Assembly (NCBI RefSeq): GCF_900105925.1
Contig: NZ_LT629791.1
Span: 7,472,001-7,536,000 of the forward strand
Source: Jiangella alkaliphila
Lineage (GTDB): Bacteria; Actinomycetota; Actinomycetes; Jiangellales; Jiangellaceae
Length of the DNA stretch: 64,000 nt
Reading direction: 5' to 3'
The translations under genes were made by a program, and so were the position numbers. Below, in pieces: positions 11,380-18,589 of this stretch; positions within the stretch are counted from its first letter, which is position 1; each line of letters begins with the position of its first letter. A model generated the notes under the pieces. It was not told the DNA's origin. It saw only the letters and a program-made list of their open reading frames with translations, and ran no database searches.

Positions 11380-13487
11380 CCGCGCCGGTCACCGTCCGCC
11401 GGCGCCCGCAGGACGCGCCAGAGCTGCGGGTCCTCGCCGCCCAGCCGCCAGAGGAACACGCCGCCGAGGCCGTGCTCGTCGACGAGCTCGACCTTGGCGG
11501 CGAGGCTGGCCGCGTCCTCGAACCAGACGGCGTGCTGGTCGCCGCCGTCGAGGTAGGCGAACCAAGGCGCCTGCGCGTCGGTGTCCCAGTAGACGGAGCC
11601 GGCGTGATGCTCGGCGGCGGCCATGGCGTCGGCGAACATCACGCTCTGGGCGGGTCCCTCGCCGCCGGCGTTCCAGTCGTAGCCGTGCGCGGCCAGCCCG
11701 AGCACCAGCCGGTCGCGCGGGACGTGCACGACGGCGAACCGTACGACGTCGGCCACCCACGCGACCGGCGCGATCGGGCCCGGGTCGGAGCCGGACCACG
11801 CGTGGTCGTAGGCCATGATGCGCACCTCGTCGACGGCCTCGCCGGCCACCGCGTAGAGGCCGGCGACACCGCGCGGGTCGTCGGCGGTCACCGCCGGCAG
11901 CGCCGCCGTCAGCCGGTGACCGCTGGCGTGCAGGGCGTCGCCGAGCTCGCGGAGGAACTCGCCGAAGGCGGCGTAGCTGACAGGGGTCAGCGCCTCGTAG
12001 TCGATGTCGATCCCGTCCCAGCCGTTCGTGCGGACGGTGCTGGTGATCGCCGCGACGTGGACGGCCCGCAGCTGCGGGTCGGTGACCAGCCGGTGCACCA
12101 GCGCGCCGTCCCAGTGGTCGTCGCGGTAGTTGCTGATCGACGGGATCACCTCCAGGCCGAGCGACTCGGCCCGGCGGACCACCGGCTCGATCTCGGAGGA
12201 CTGGTTGCGCTCGAGGCCGCCGCCGTCCGTCGGCGTGTACCAGACCGGACTCAGCGAGTTCAGCGCACCGGCCGTGTCGGGCAGCGACGCCAGGCCGCGG
12301 TCCTGGTCCCACGGGACGATGTAGGCGCCGACGGTGCCGAACCGCTCCGGCTCGGGGTTCGCGGGCGGGTCCGGCGCCGTCGCCCAGGCGGCCACCAGCA
12401 CGGCGGTGAGCGCCGCCAGGCCGGTCCGGCTGAACACGACCGCGACGCCACGGTTCCACCACGGACGGCGCGGCCGCCCGGCGGCGATGACCTCGACCCA
12501 GCCGAACAGGACCGCGGCCAGCACCGTCAGCGCCGCCGCGACGACGGCGACCGGCCCCAGCCGGGCGACGCCGAACTCGTCGCCGGCCGCCCACGCCAGG
12601 GCGATGGCGACGCTGTGCCACAGGTAGAGCGTCACGGCGCGCGCCGCCGTGAAGTCGACCAGCCGGCTCGCCCCTGGCAGACGCTCGACCGGATCCGCCG
12701 ACGGCGACCAGCGCAACAGCAGCAGGACGATCGCCACCGACCAGAGCGCCAGCGGGATGCCGTCGAGGTCGCCCCACCCGGTGCCGCGATGGGTCAGCGC
12801 CCAGGCCAGGCCGGCGCAGATCGCGACGGAGACGGCTGGGGCCACGGCGCCCGAGACGGGCAGCCGGCGCAGCGCCCCGGTGCGGTCGGCGAAGCCGAGC
12901 AGCCAGCAGGCACCGAACGTGGCGAAGTCGCGCACACCACCGGCGGCCGCGCCGAGCGCGTCCGGATCCAGTCCGCCGGCGCCGATCGCGACGACGAGGG
13001 CGAGCGGCGCGAGCACCGTACCCACCGGCCAGCGGCGGAACGCCCACATCAGCACCGGTGACAGGACGACGAACCAGAGGTAGGCACGGACGTACCACAG
13101 CGGCTCGGTGACGTCGGCCGCCCACGCGCTGCCGGGCGGGTCCAGCAGCGGCACGATCCAGTAGACGAGCTCGTTCCAGCGCAGCGGGTCGACGCCGTCG
13201 CGGACGGTCCAGCCGTGCCAGAACATCGCGGGCACGACCACCGCGCCCAGCAGCCACAGCGGCGGCAGCAGCCGGCGCAGCTGCCGGGCGACCGCGTCGA
13301 AACCGCCGCCGTGCTCCAGCGACCGCGCCATCAGCGAGCCCGCCACGGCGAACAGCACACCCATCGCCGGGACCACGACCGGCCGCCAGGCGGTGCCGGC
13401 CAGCTGAGCGCCCATCACGCACACCAGCGCCACCGACAGGTACACGTCGAGGTACCGCTCGCGAGGCGTCACAGCCGACCCGGTCAT
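11376..13487 (-). CDS. Acyltransferase-3-like membrane domain fused to a GH18 glycosidase domain
   Basis: 703 residues. The first ~375 form about ten membrane segments resembling acyltransferase family 3, which acetylates extracellular sugars. After a last membrane segment (LAALTAVLVAAWATA) comes an extracellular GH18 domain. It contains the catalytic signature NGWDGIDIDYEAL with the proton-donor Glu, VRIMAYDHAWS, LGLAAHGYDW and a C-terminal GVFLWRLGGEDP. GH18 enzymes hydrolyse chitin-like beta-linked N-acetylglucosamine. The usual N-terminal histidine of AT3 proteins is not obvious in the first helix (LSVALVCVMGAQLAG), so acyl transfer is uncertain. The start ATGA overlaps the upstream synthase stop, implying one operon that builds and trims a GlcNAc-type polymer. 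Confidence 0.8.
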   Translation of the reverse strand: MTGSAVTPRERYLDVYLSVALVCVMGAQLAGTAWRPVVVPAMGVLFAVAGSLMARSLEHGGGFDAVARQLRRLLPPLWLLGAVVVPAMFWHGWTVRDGVDPLRWNELVYWIVPLLDPPGSAWAADVTEPLWYVRAYLWFVVLSPVLMWAFRRWPVGTVLAPLALVVAIGAGGLDPDALGAAAGGVRDFATFGACWLLGFADRTGALRRLPVSGAVAPAVSVAICAGLAWALTHRGTGWGDLDGIPLALWSVAIVLLLLRWSPSADPVERLPGASRLVDFTAARAVTLYLWHSVAIALAWAAGDEFGVARLGPVAVVAAALTVLAAVLFGWVEVIAAGRPRRPWWNRGVAVVFSRTGLAALTAVLVAAWATAPDPPANPEPERFGTVGAYIVPWDQDRGLASLPDTAGALNSLSPVWYTPTDGGGLERNQSSEIEPVVRRAESLGLEVIPSISNYRDDHWDGALVHRLVTDPQLRAVHVAAITSTVRTNGWDGIDIDYEALTPVSYAAFGEFLRELGDALHASGHRLTAALPAVTADDPRGVAGLYAVAGEAVDEVRIMAYDHAWSGSDPGPIAPVAWVADVVRFAVVHVPRDRLVLGLAAHGYDWNAGGEGPAQSVMFADAMAAAEHHAGSVYWDTDAQAPWFAYLDGGDQHAVWFEDAASLAAKVELVDEHGLGGVFLWRLGGEDPQLWRVLRAPADGDRRG

Positions 13488-15670
13488 CGCGGCGGCTCCG
13501 CGGCGGCGGGGACGGCACCGGGCCGATCCGCCGGTCCCGGCAGGCCGCCGGCCCGGCGCAGCTTCTGCCAGCGCAGCCGGATCCCGGCCAGCGCCGTGAC
13601 GATCGACTGGATCACGACCGCGTACATCAGCTGCCGGTACACCAGCTGCTGCAGCGGCAGCAGCCACAGGCCGCGCATGCGCTCGCCGTCGAGCCGGCAC
13701 GCGTAGGCCCCGGCCAGCAGCTGGCTGACGACCAGCGCGAGCCAGGCCACGACCGTGCGGACCGGGTCGAGGAAGAGCAGGCCGTACACGAGGAACACGT
13801 CCATCAGCGGCGCCAGCAACGGCAGCAGCACCTGGTAGAGCGCCAGGTGCAGCAGCCCGACCCGGCCGAAGCGGCCCGACCGCCCCGGCTCGACCACGGC
13901 CCGCCGGTGCTTCCACATCGCCTGGATGGTCCCGTAGCTCCAGCGGTAGCGCTGCCGCCACAGCTCGCCCATGCCGGCGGGCACCTCGGTCCAGGCAATG
14001 GCGCCGGGCTCGTAGACGACCCGCCAGCCGGCCCGCGAGATCGCCATGGTCAGGTCGGTGTCCTCGGCCAGCGTGTCGTCGCTGACGCCGCCGACACCGG
14101 TCAACGCGCGCCTCCGGTACGCGCCGACGGCGCCGGGCACCGTCGTCATGCATTGCAGCACGTCGTAGGCCCGGCGGTCGATGTTGAAGCCGACGACGTA
14201 CTCGATGTGCTGCCAGGCGCCGAGCACCCCGGACCGGTTCGCGACCTTGGTGTTGCCGGCGACGGCGCCGACACCGGGGTCGGCGAACGGCTGCACGAGC
14301 CGGCGGACGGTGTCCCGGCCGAAGGTGGTGTCGCCGTCCATCATGACGATGAGGTCGTGCCGGGCGCGCGCGATGCCGGTGTTCAGGGCAGCCGGCTTGC
14401 CGCCGTTGGGCTGCCTGATCACCGTGACGCCCGGCAGGTCCAGCGCGCCCACCACCTCCGCCGTCGCGTCGGTGGAGCCGTCGTCCACCACGATCACCTC
14501 GATCGGGTGATCGCTGCGGGCCACCGACCGGACCGTGGCGGCGATGCACGCCTCCTCGTTGTACGCGGGGACGATCACCGACACCGGCTCGCGGACCGCC
14601 GTCCGCCGCGTTCTCCTGCGCCACCGCCGTGCGTGCCGGCCGGCCAGGACCACCAGCGTCAGCAGCCGCAGGATCACCAGGCCGCCCGCCACTGCCGTCA
14701 GCACGGCCAGGACGGTCGTCGTCGCCGTCGCCGCCCGCACCAGGACGAGCAAGGTCGCGCCGCGCAGTTCCTCCGTCCAGCCGGCCGGCGGGTTGACCTC
14801 CTCGTTCCCGACCAGCTCACCGACCGTGCTGAACCGGTAGCCGCGGGCCCGCAGCTCGGGGATCAGCCGGTCCAGCGCCTCGACCGTCTGCGACCGGTCG
14901 CCACCGGCGTCGTGCATCAGTATGACGCCGCCCGCGCCGTCGCTCGGGATGGCGTCGCGCACGATCGCCGCCGCGCCGGGACGGGCCCAGTCCTTGGTGT
15001 CGTGCGTGGTCAGGACGGTGAGATAGCCCTCCTGGCCGAGGTAGCGCAGGGCCCGCCAGCTGACGTCGTCCACGGCCTCCGCCACCGACGAGTACGGCGG
15101 CCGCACCAGCGACGACGTCACGCCCGCGGCGCCGGCGACAGCGAGCTGGGTCTGCGAGAGCTCCAGCTCGCGCCGCCAGTCCGGCACGTAGGCGAGGTCC
15201 GGATGGGTGAATGTGTGGACGCCCACCTCGCCGCCGGCCGCCCGGATGTCGCGGACCAGGTCCGGCCGGCGTGCGGCGAGGTTGCCGACGACGAAGAACG
15301 TGGCGGGGACGTCGTGCCGGCGCAGCACCTCGAGGATCTGCGGCGTCCACACCGGGTCAGGCCCGTCGTCGAACGTGAGCACCACGGTCCGGTCCGGGAT
15401 CGGGTGGGTGCGAGCGACGCCGCCGCGCAGGTCGATCAGCGGGCCACCGGCGTGGACCAGGTCCGGCACGCCGTGGGCGCCGCCGGGCGCCTCGACCTCG
15501 TGATCGGCGCCGAATTGCGCCATCACCAGCCCGTTCACCAGCAACAGGACGGCGAGGAGGACGGCGATCACGCTGAGCAGCAGCCAGTGCAGCCGCGGCG
15601 CGGCGGCCGGGTTCGTGCGCACGACCCGCGATCGCCGGCCCTGCAGGGCGAGCGGCCGGCCGCGTCTCAT
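13484..15670 (-). CDS. Bifunctional polysaccharide deacetylase / glycosyltransferase family 2
   Basis: 728 residues. After one membrane anchor (about 25-45), a NodB deacetylase domain has all five motifs: LTFDDGPDP, GVHTFTHPDL, RPPYSS, DTKDWARPG and ILMHDAGG. A second membrane segment (around 330-355) leads to a GT2 domain with VIVPAYNEE, IVVDDGSTDAT, MMDGDTTF, EDTDLTM and the processive QRYRW motif. Three or four membrane helices end the protein. This is the layout of synthases making de-N-acetylated poly-N-acetylglucosamine-like or chitooligosaccharide-like polymers. I recall a comparable deacetylase-GT2 protein in the Streptomyces mat (extracellular glucan) locus. It overlaps both neighbours by four bases. 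Confidence 0.9.
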   Translation of the reverse strand: MRRGRPLALQGRRSRVVRTNPAAAPRLHWLLLSVIAVLLAVLLLVNGLVMAQFGADHEVEAPGGAHGVPDLVHAGGPLIDLRGGVARTHPIPDRTVVLTFDDGPDPVWTPQILEVLRRHDVPATFFVVGNLAARRPDLVRDIRAAGGEVGVHTFTHPDLAYVPDWRRELELSQTQLAVAGAAGVTSSLVRPPYSSVAEAVDDVSWRALRYLGQEGYLTVLTTHDTKDWARPGAAAIVRDAIPSDGAGGVILMHDAGGDRSQTVEALDRLIPELRARGYRFSTVGELVGNEEVNPPAGWTEELRGATLLVLVRAATATTTVLAVLTAVAGGLVILRLLTLVVLAGRHARRWRRRTRRTAVREPVSVIVPAYNEEACIAATVRSVARSDHPIEVIVVDDGSTDATAEVVGALDLPGVTVIRQPNGGKPAALNTGIARARHDLIVMMDGDTTFGRDTVRRLVQPFADPGVGAVAGNTKVANRSGVLGAWQHIEYVVGFNIDRRAYDVLQCMTTVPGAVGAYRRRALTGVGGVSDDTLAEDTDLTMAISRAGWRVVYEPGAIAWTEVPAGMGELWRQRYRWSYGTIQAMWKHRRAVVEPGRSGRFGRVGLLHLALYQVLLPLLAPLMDVFLVYGLLFLDPVRTVVAWLALVVSQLLAGAYACRLDGERMRGLWLLPLQQLVYRQLMYAVVIQSIVTALAGIRLRWQKLRRAGGLPGPADRPGAVPAAAEPPR

Positions 15671-15897
15671 CGCGAGACGCCGACCTCGGCGGGCCGCGGT
15701 GCCCGCTCGGCCGGCGGTTCCACGGACTCCGCGCCGCCGGGCCGGACCGGATCGGCGGTCAGGCCCGCGACCAGCAGCACGACGTACAGGATGCAGAGCA
15801 CCGCCACCGCCAGCCCGTAGCCGACCAGCCAGCGGCGCCGCCGGCCGCGTGGGTCGAGGAACACCGGCGTCCCGGCGGCACGATGGACGTCGTGCAT
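15667..15897 (-). CDS. Small single-span membrane protein of the polysaccharide operon
   Basis: 76 residues from MHDVHRAAGTP. A basic RGRRRR cluster precedes one membrane helix (WLVGYGLAVAVLCILYVVLLVAG), then a proline/glutamate-rich tail, predicted outside. Its stop overlaps the start of the deacetylase-GT2 gene by four bases, so it is the first gene of the three-gene operon. I do not recognise a family; by position it could be an accessory subunit of the synthase, as small membrane partners are known for other polysaccharide synthases. The start is uncertain because the frame is open further upstream. Confidence 0.6.
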   Translation of the reverse strand: MHDVHRAAGTPVFLDPRGRRRRWLVGYGLAVAVLCILYVVLLVAGLTADPVRPGGAESVEPPAERAPRPAEVGVSR

Positions 15898-16253
15898 GAT
15901 GGCCCCCCATCGCACGATCACAGGCTCGGTCGACACTGCCGGCGTAGCCGGCAGTCGCCTGGGGCCAATGTTGCCACTCGTGGGCATGATCGTGCCGAAT
16001 TGTCCCGGAAAATCTCCCGGAATCGGGAATACCCAGGTCATGACGGCTCGTTGAGCACGCTGACATGGTGAATATCTGGGGTCTCACTCAGCGCCTGCAC
16101 GTCGATCTGCGACGTCAGGCCAGTTCTGCCTGTCCGGCCTAGTCCGCAGCACCCGCGCGCGCCCAGGGCGTAGCCCTGCCCCGGCGACGCAGTCTGCCCG
16201 CGCGCGGCTCCCGCCTCACCCCGTCCCCTCCCCCCGTTCCGGAAGGTCTCTGC
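15898..16253. other. Divergent intergenic region with possible structured leader
   Basis: 356 bp between the polysaccharide operon (minus) and the transporter gene (plus); I see no gene. It holds a 9-bp-arm hairpin, ACTGCCGGC-GTA-GCCGGCAGT, at 15935-15955. On the minus strand there is a possible enclosing stem (CCTGGG near 16035 with CCCAGG near 15960), with two TTCCGGGA direct repeats between. These would lie in the 5' leader of the polysaccharide operon. On the plus strand, GGAAGG just before 16254 is the transporter ribosome site. I cannot match the leader to a known riboswitch. Confidence 0.5.
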
Positions 16254-17654
16254 ATGTCCGAAACCACGACCGCCGGCGCGCCCGCGTCCCGCCGGCTGCG
16301 TCTGCCCTCGTTCTCCGTCCAGGTCCTGCTCGGCCTGGCGCTCGGGGTCGTCCTCGGCCTCGTGGCCCGTGAGCTGGGCCCGGCCGCCGACGGCAACCCG
16401 AACTGGCTGACCAGCACCCTCGACACCGTCGGCGGGCTGTTCGTCGACCTGCTGCGCGCGGCCGTCATCCCGCTGATCTTCACCGCGATCGTCGCGAGCA
16501 TCGCGAACCTGCGCAACGTCACCAACGCGGCCCGGCTGGCCGGGCAGACGCTGCTGTGGTTCGCGATCACCGCCTTGATCGCGGTCGCCATCGGCATCGC
16601 GCTCGGCCTGATCCTGCAGCCGGGCGACCACACGTCCGTCACCCAGGACCAGGCCGCCGAGCCGGGCCGCACCGGCGACTGGTGGGCGTTCCTCACCAGC
16701 CTGGTGCCGACCAACTTCCTCGCACTGACGGCGTCGACGTCGATCGACCCGGAGTCCGGGGCGGCGGCCACCAGCCTGTCGTTCAACGTGCTGCAGTTCG
16801 TGGTCGTATCCGCGGCCATCGGCATCGCCGCGCTGAAGATCGGCGACAAGGCCGAGCCGTTCCTGGCGTTCAACCGGGCCGCGCTGTCGATCGTCCAGAA
16901 GGTGCTCTGGTGGATCATCCGGCTGGCCCCGATCGGCACCATCGGCCTGCTCGGCTACGCCGTCGCCGACTACGGCTGGGACGCGATCGGCTCGCTCGGC
17001 CGGTTCACGCTGGCCATCTACGTCGGGCTGGCGCTGGTGCTGTTCGTCGTCTACCCGGTCCTGCTGCGGGCGCACGGCCTGAACCCGCTGAAGTTCTTCA
17101 CCGGCGCCTGGCCGGCGATCCAGCTGGGCTTCGTGTCCCGCTCGTCGGTCGGCACGCTGCCGGTGACCGAGCAGGTCACCGAGCGCAACCTCGGCGTCTC
17201 GCGGTCCTACGCGTCGTTCGCGGTGCCGTTCGGCTCGACGACGAAGATGGACGGGTGCGCCGCGATCTACCCGGCGATCTCGGCGATCTTCGTGGCGCAG
17301 TTCTTCGGCCTCGACCTGTCGGTGTCGGACTACCTGCTGATCGCGCTGGTCTCCGTCGTCGGCTCGGCCGCGACCGCCGGCACGACGGGCGCCACCGTCA
17401 TGCTCACGCTGACGCTGTCGACGCTGGGCCTGCCGCTGGCCGGCGTGGGCCTGCTGCTCGCCGTCGACCCCATCCTCGACATGGGCCGCACGGCGGTCAA
17501 CGTCGCCGGGCAGGCGCTGGTCCCGACCATCGTCGCCAAGCGTGAGGGCCTGCTGGACCTCGACGTCTACAACTCCGACCGGCGCGGTGACGTGTTCGCC
17601 GACGGCGGCGAAGATCGAGACAAGACGGCCGACTTGGCGTTAACCTCTCCGTGA
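16254..17654 (+). CDS. SLC1/DAACS-family dicarboxylate or acidic amino acid transporter
   Basis: 466 residues with the helices and hairpins of the glutamate/dicarboxylate:cation symporter family. HP1 shows SRSSVGTLPVTEQV. The HP2/TM8 region has LDMGRTAVNVAGQ with D409 and R412, which in archaeal GltPh homologues bind the substrate amino group and side-chain carboxylate. Two residues differ from the family norm: the NMDGT motif reads KMDGC (K331 for the usual Asn) and NxxGD reads NVAGQ (Q420 for Asp). Both usual residues help form sodium sites, so ion coupling may be unusual. GGAAGG precedes the ATG, and a terminator hairpin follows at 17667-17718. Import of Glu/Asp or C4-dicarboxylates is inferred. 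Confidence 0.88.
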   Translation: MSETTTAGAPASRRLRLPSFSVQVLLGLALGVVLGLVARELGPAADGNPNWLTSTLDTVGGLFVDLLRAAVIPLIFTAIVASIANLRNVTNAARLAGQTLLWFAITALIAVAIGIALGLILQPGDHTSVTQDQAAEPGRTGDWWAFLTSLVPTNFLALTASTSIDPESGAAATSLSFNVLQFVVVSAAIGIAALKIGDKAEPFLAFNRAALSIVQKVLWWIIRLAPIGTIGLLGYAVADYGWDAIGSLGRFTLAIYVGLALVLFVVYPVLLRAHGLNPLKFFTGAWPAIQLGFVSRSSVGTLPVTEQVTERNLGVSRSYASFAVPFGSTTKMDGCAAIYPAISAIFVAQFFGLDLSVSDYLLIALVSVVGSAATAGTTGATVMLTLTLSTLGLPLAGVGLLLAVDPILDMGRTAVNVAGQALVPTIVAKREGLLDLDVYNSDRRGDVFADGGEDRDKTADLALTSP

Positions 17655-17666
17655 TCATACTCACCC

Positions 17667-17718
17667 GATGATCGTCGGCGGTCGATCCAGTCACAGGCAT
17701 CGACCGCCGATGATCATT
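17667..17718 (+). terminator. Hairpin terminator after the SLC1 transporter
   Basis: Two 20-bp arms (17667-17686 and 17699-17718) are inverted repeats with two mismatches around a 12-base loop, and the second arm runs into TTTT. It starts 12 bases after the transporter stop codon. The TAACGT -10 of maf follows immediately, so the element separates two transcription units. Confidence 0.75.
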
Positions 17719-17723
17719 TTCGG

Positions 17724-17729
17724 TAACGT
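17724..17729 (+). promoter_or_regulatory. Putative -10 element of maf
   Basis: TAACGT ends 7 bases before the GTG at 17737, directly after the terminator hairpin, consistent with a leaderless maf message. Confidence 0.4.
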
Positions 17730-17736
17730 GAGGTCC

Positions 17737-18426
17737 GTGGTGCGCCTGCTGCTCGCTTCCCAGTCCCCCGCCCGGCTGGCGACCCTGCGCTCGGCCGGCA
17801 TCGAACCCGTGGTCCAGGTCTCCGGCGTCGACGAGGACGCGGTCCTGGCCGAGGCCCGCGCCAGAGGCCCCATACCGCCGCACGACGTGCCGCTGCTGCT
17901 CGGCCGGGCCAAGGCCGAACGGGTCGCCGGCAAGACGTTCGCCGGCATGATCGTCCTCGGCTGCGACTCCGTCCTCGAACTCGACGGCGAGATCCACGGC
18001 AAGCCCGCCGACGCCCTCGACGCCGTCCGCCGCTGGCGGCGCATGCGCGGCCGGTCCGGCGTCCTGCACACCGGCCACTGGCTGATCGACCTGCGCGAAC
18101 CCGACGACGGCGGCACCGGCCGGTCCATCGGCGACACCGCCAGCACGACGGTGCACTTCGCCGACCTCTCCGACGCCGAGATCCGCGCCTACGTCGCCAC
18201 CGGCGAGCCGATGCGCGTCGCCGGCGCCTTCACCATCGACGGCCTCGGCGGCCCGTTCGTCACCGCCATCGACGGCGACCACCACAGCGTCGTCGGGCTG
18301 TCGCTGCCCCTGCTGCGGACCTTGCTCGGCCGGCTCGGCGTCTCGATCACCGAGCTGTGGCGCACCGACCCCGACCACGAGCCGGTCCGCCGCCGCGCCC
18401 GTCGCGCCGCCACCCGCGAAGGCTAG
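17737..18426 (+). CDS. maf: Maf-family nucleotide pyrophosphatase
   Basis: 229 residues. LLASQSPARLATLRSAG at the N-terminus is the Maf signature, followed by LGCDSVLELDGEIHGKPAD with the catalytic Asp region, and GAFTIDGLGGPFVTAIDGD. Maf proteins hydrolyse non-canonical or modified NTPs to the monophosphate. The gene often lies beside accE and carboxylase genes in actinobacteria, as here. GTG 17737 is chosen because a TAACGT -10 precedes it by 7 bases; the upstream in-frame ATGs lie inside the terminator hairpin. The TAG stop lies in the left CTAG that flanks the MITE-like element. Confidence 0.92.
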   Translation: MVRLLLASQSPARLATLRSAGIEPVVQVSGVDEDAVLAEARARGPIPPHDVPLLLGRAKAERVAGKTFAGMIVLGCDSVLELDGEIHGKPADALDAVRRWRRMRGRSGVLHTGHWLIDLREPDDGGTGRSIGDTASTTVHFADLSDAEIRAYVATGEPMRVAGAFTIDGLGGPFVTAIDGDHHSVVGLSLPLLRTLLGRLGVSITELWRTDPDHEPVRRRARRAATREG

Positions 18427-18589
18427 GGGGTGTCTGATGGATCTTCGGCGGCGCGGATCGACGCCCAGACGCCGACCAGCTGCGTTGGCGTCGTCGCCCG
18501 ATGGCACCGCATCGATCTCCTCCTCCGCCTTGCTGGACCGACGACTGGACGCCGCCCGCATCCACCAAGATCCATCAGACACCCCCTAG
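18423..18589. mobile_element. MITE-like element with 23-bp perfect inverted ends (CTAG target)
   Basis: Arms at 18423-18445 and 18567-18589 are perfect inverted repeats; each reads CTAG then GGGGTGTCTGATGGATCTT inward. The 121-bp centre has no transposase-size frame. CTAG at both outer ends may be a target-site duplication; IS5-type elements favour CTAG/TA targets and have ends of this style, so I infer a non-autonomous IS5-superfamily derivative. The left CTAG contains the TAG stop of maf, and the right CTAG contains the stop of the convergent carboxylase beta gene. Neither reading frame is damaged. The paired arms could also form a bidirectional terminator. Confidence 0.7.

Noticed and set aside
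18423-18589. Plain intrinsic terminator between maf and the carboxylase gene
   Set aside because: The arms are separated by 121 bp, far more than a terminator loop, and have CTAG at both outer ends; a mobile-element origin explains both better, though termination may be a side effect.
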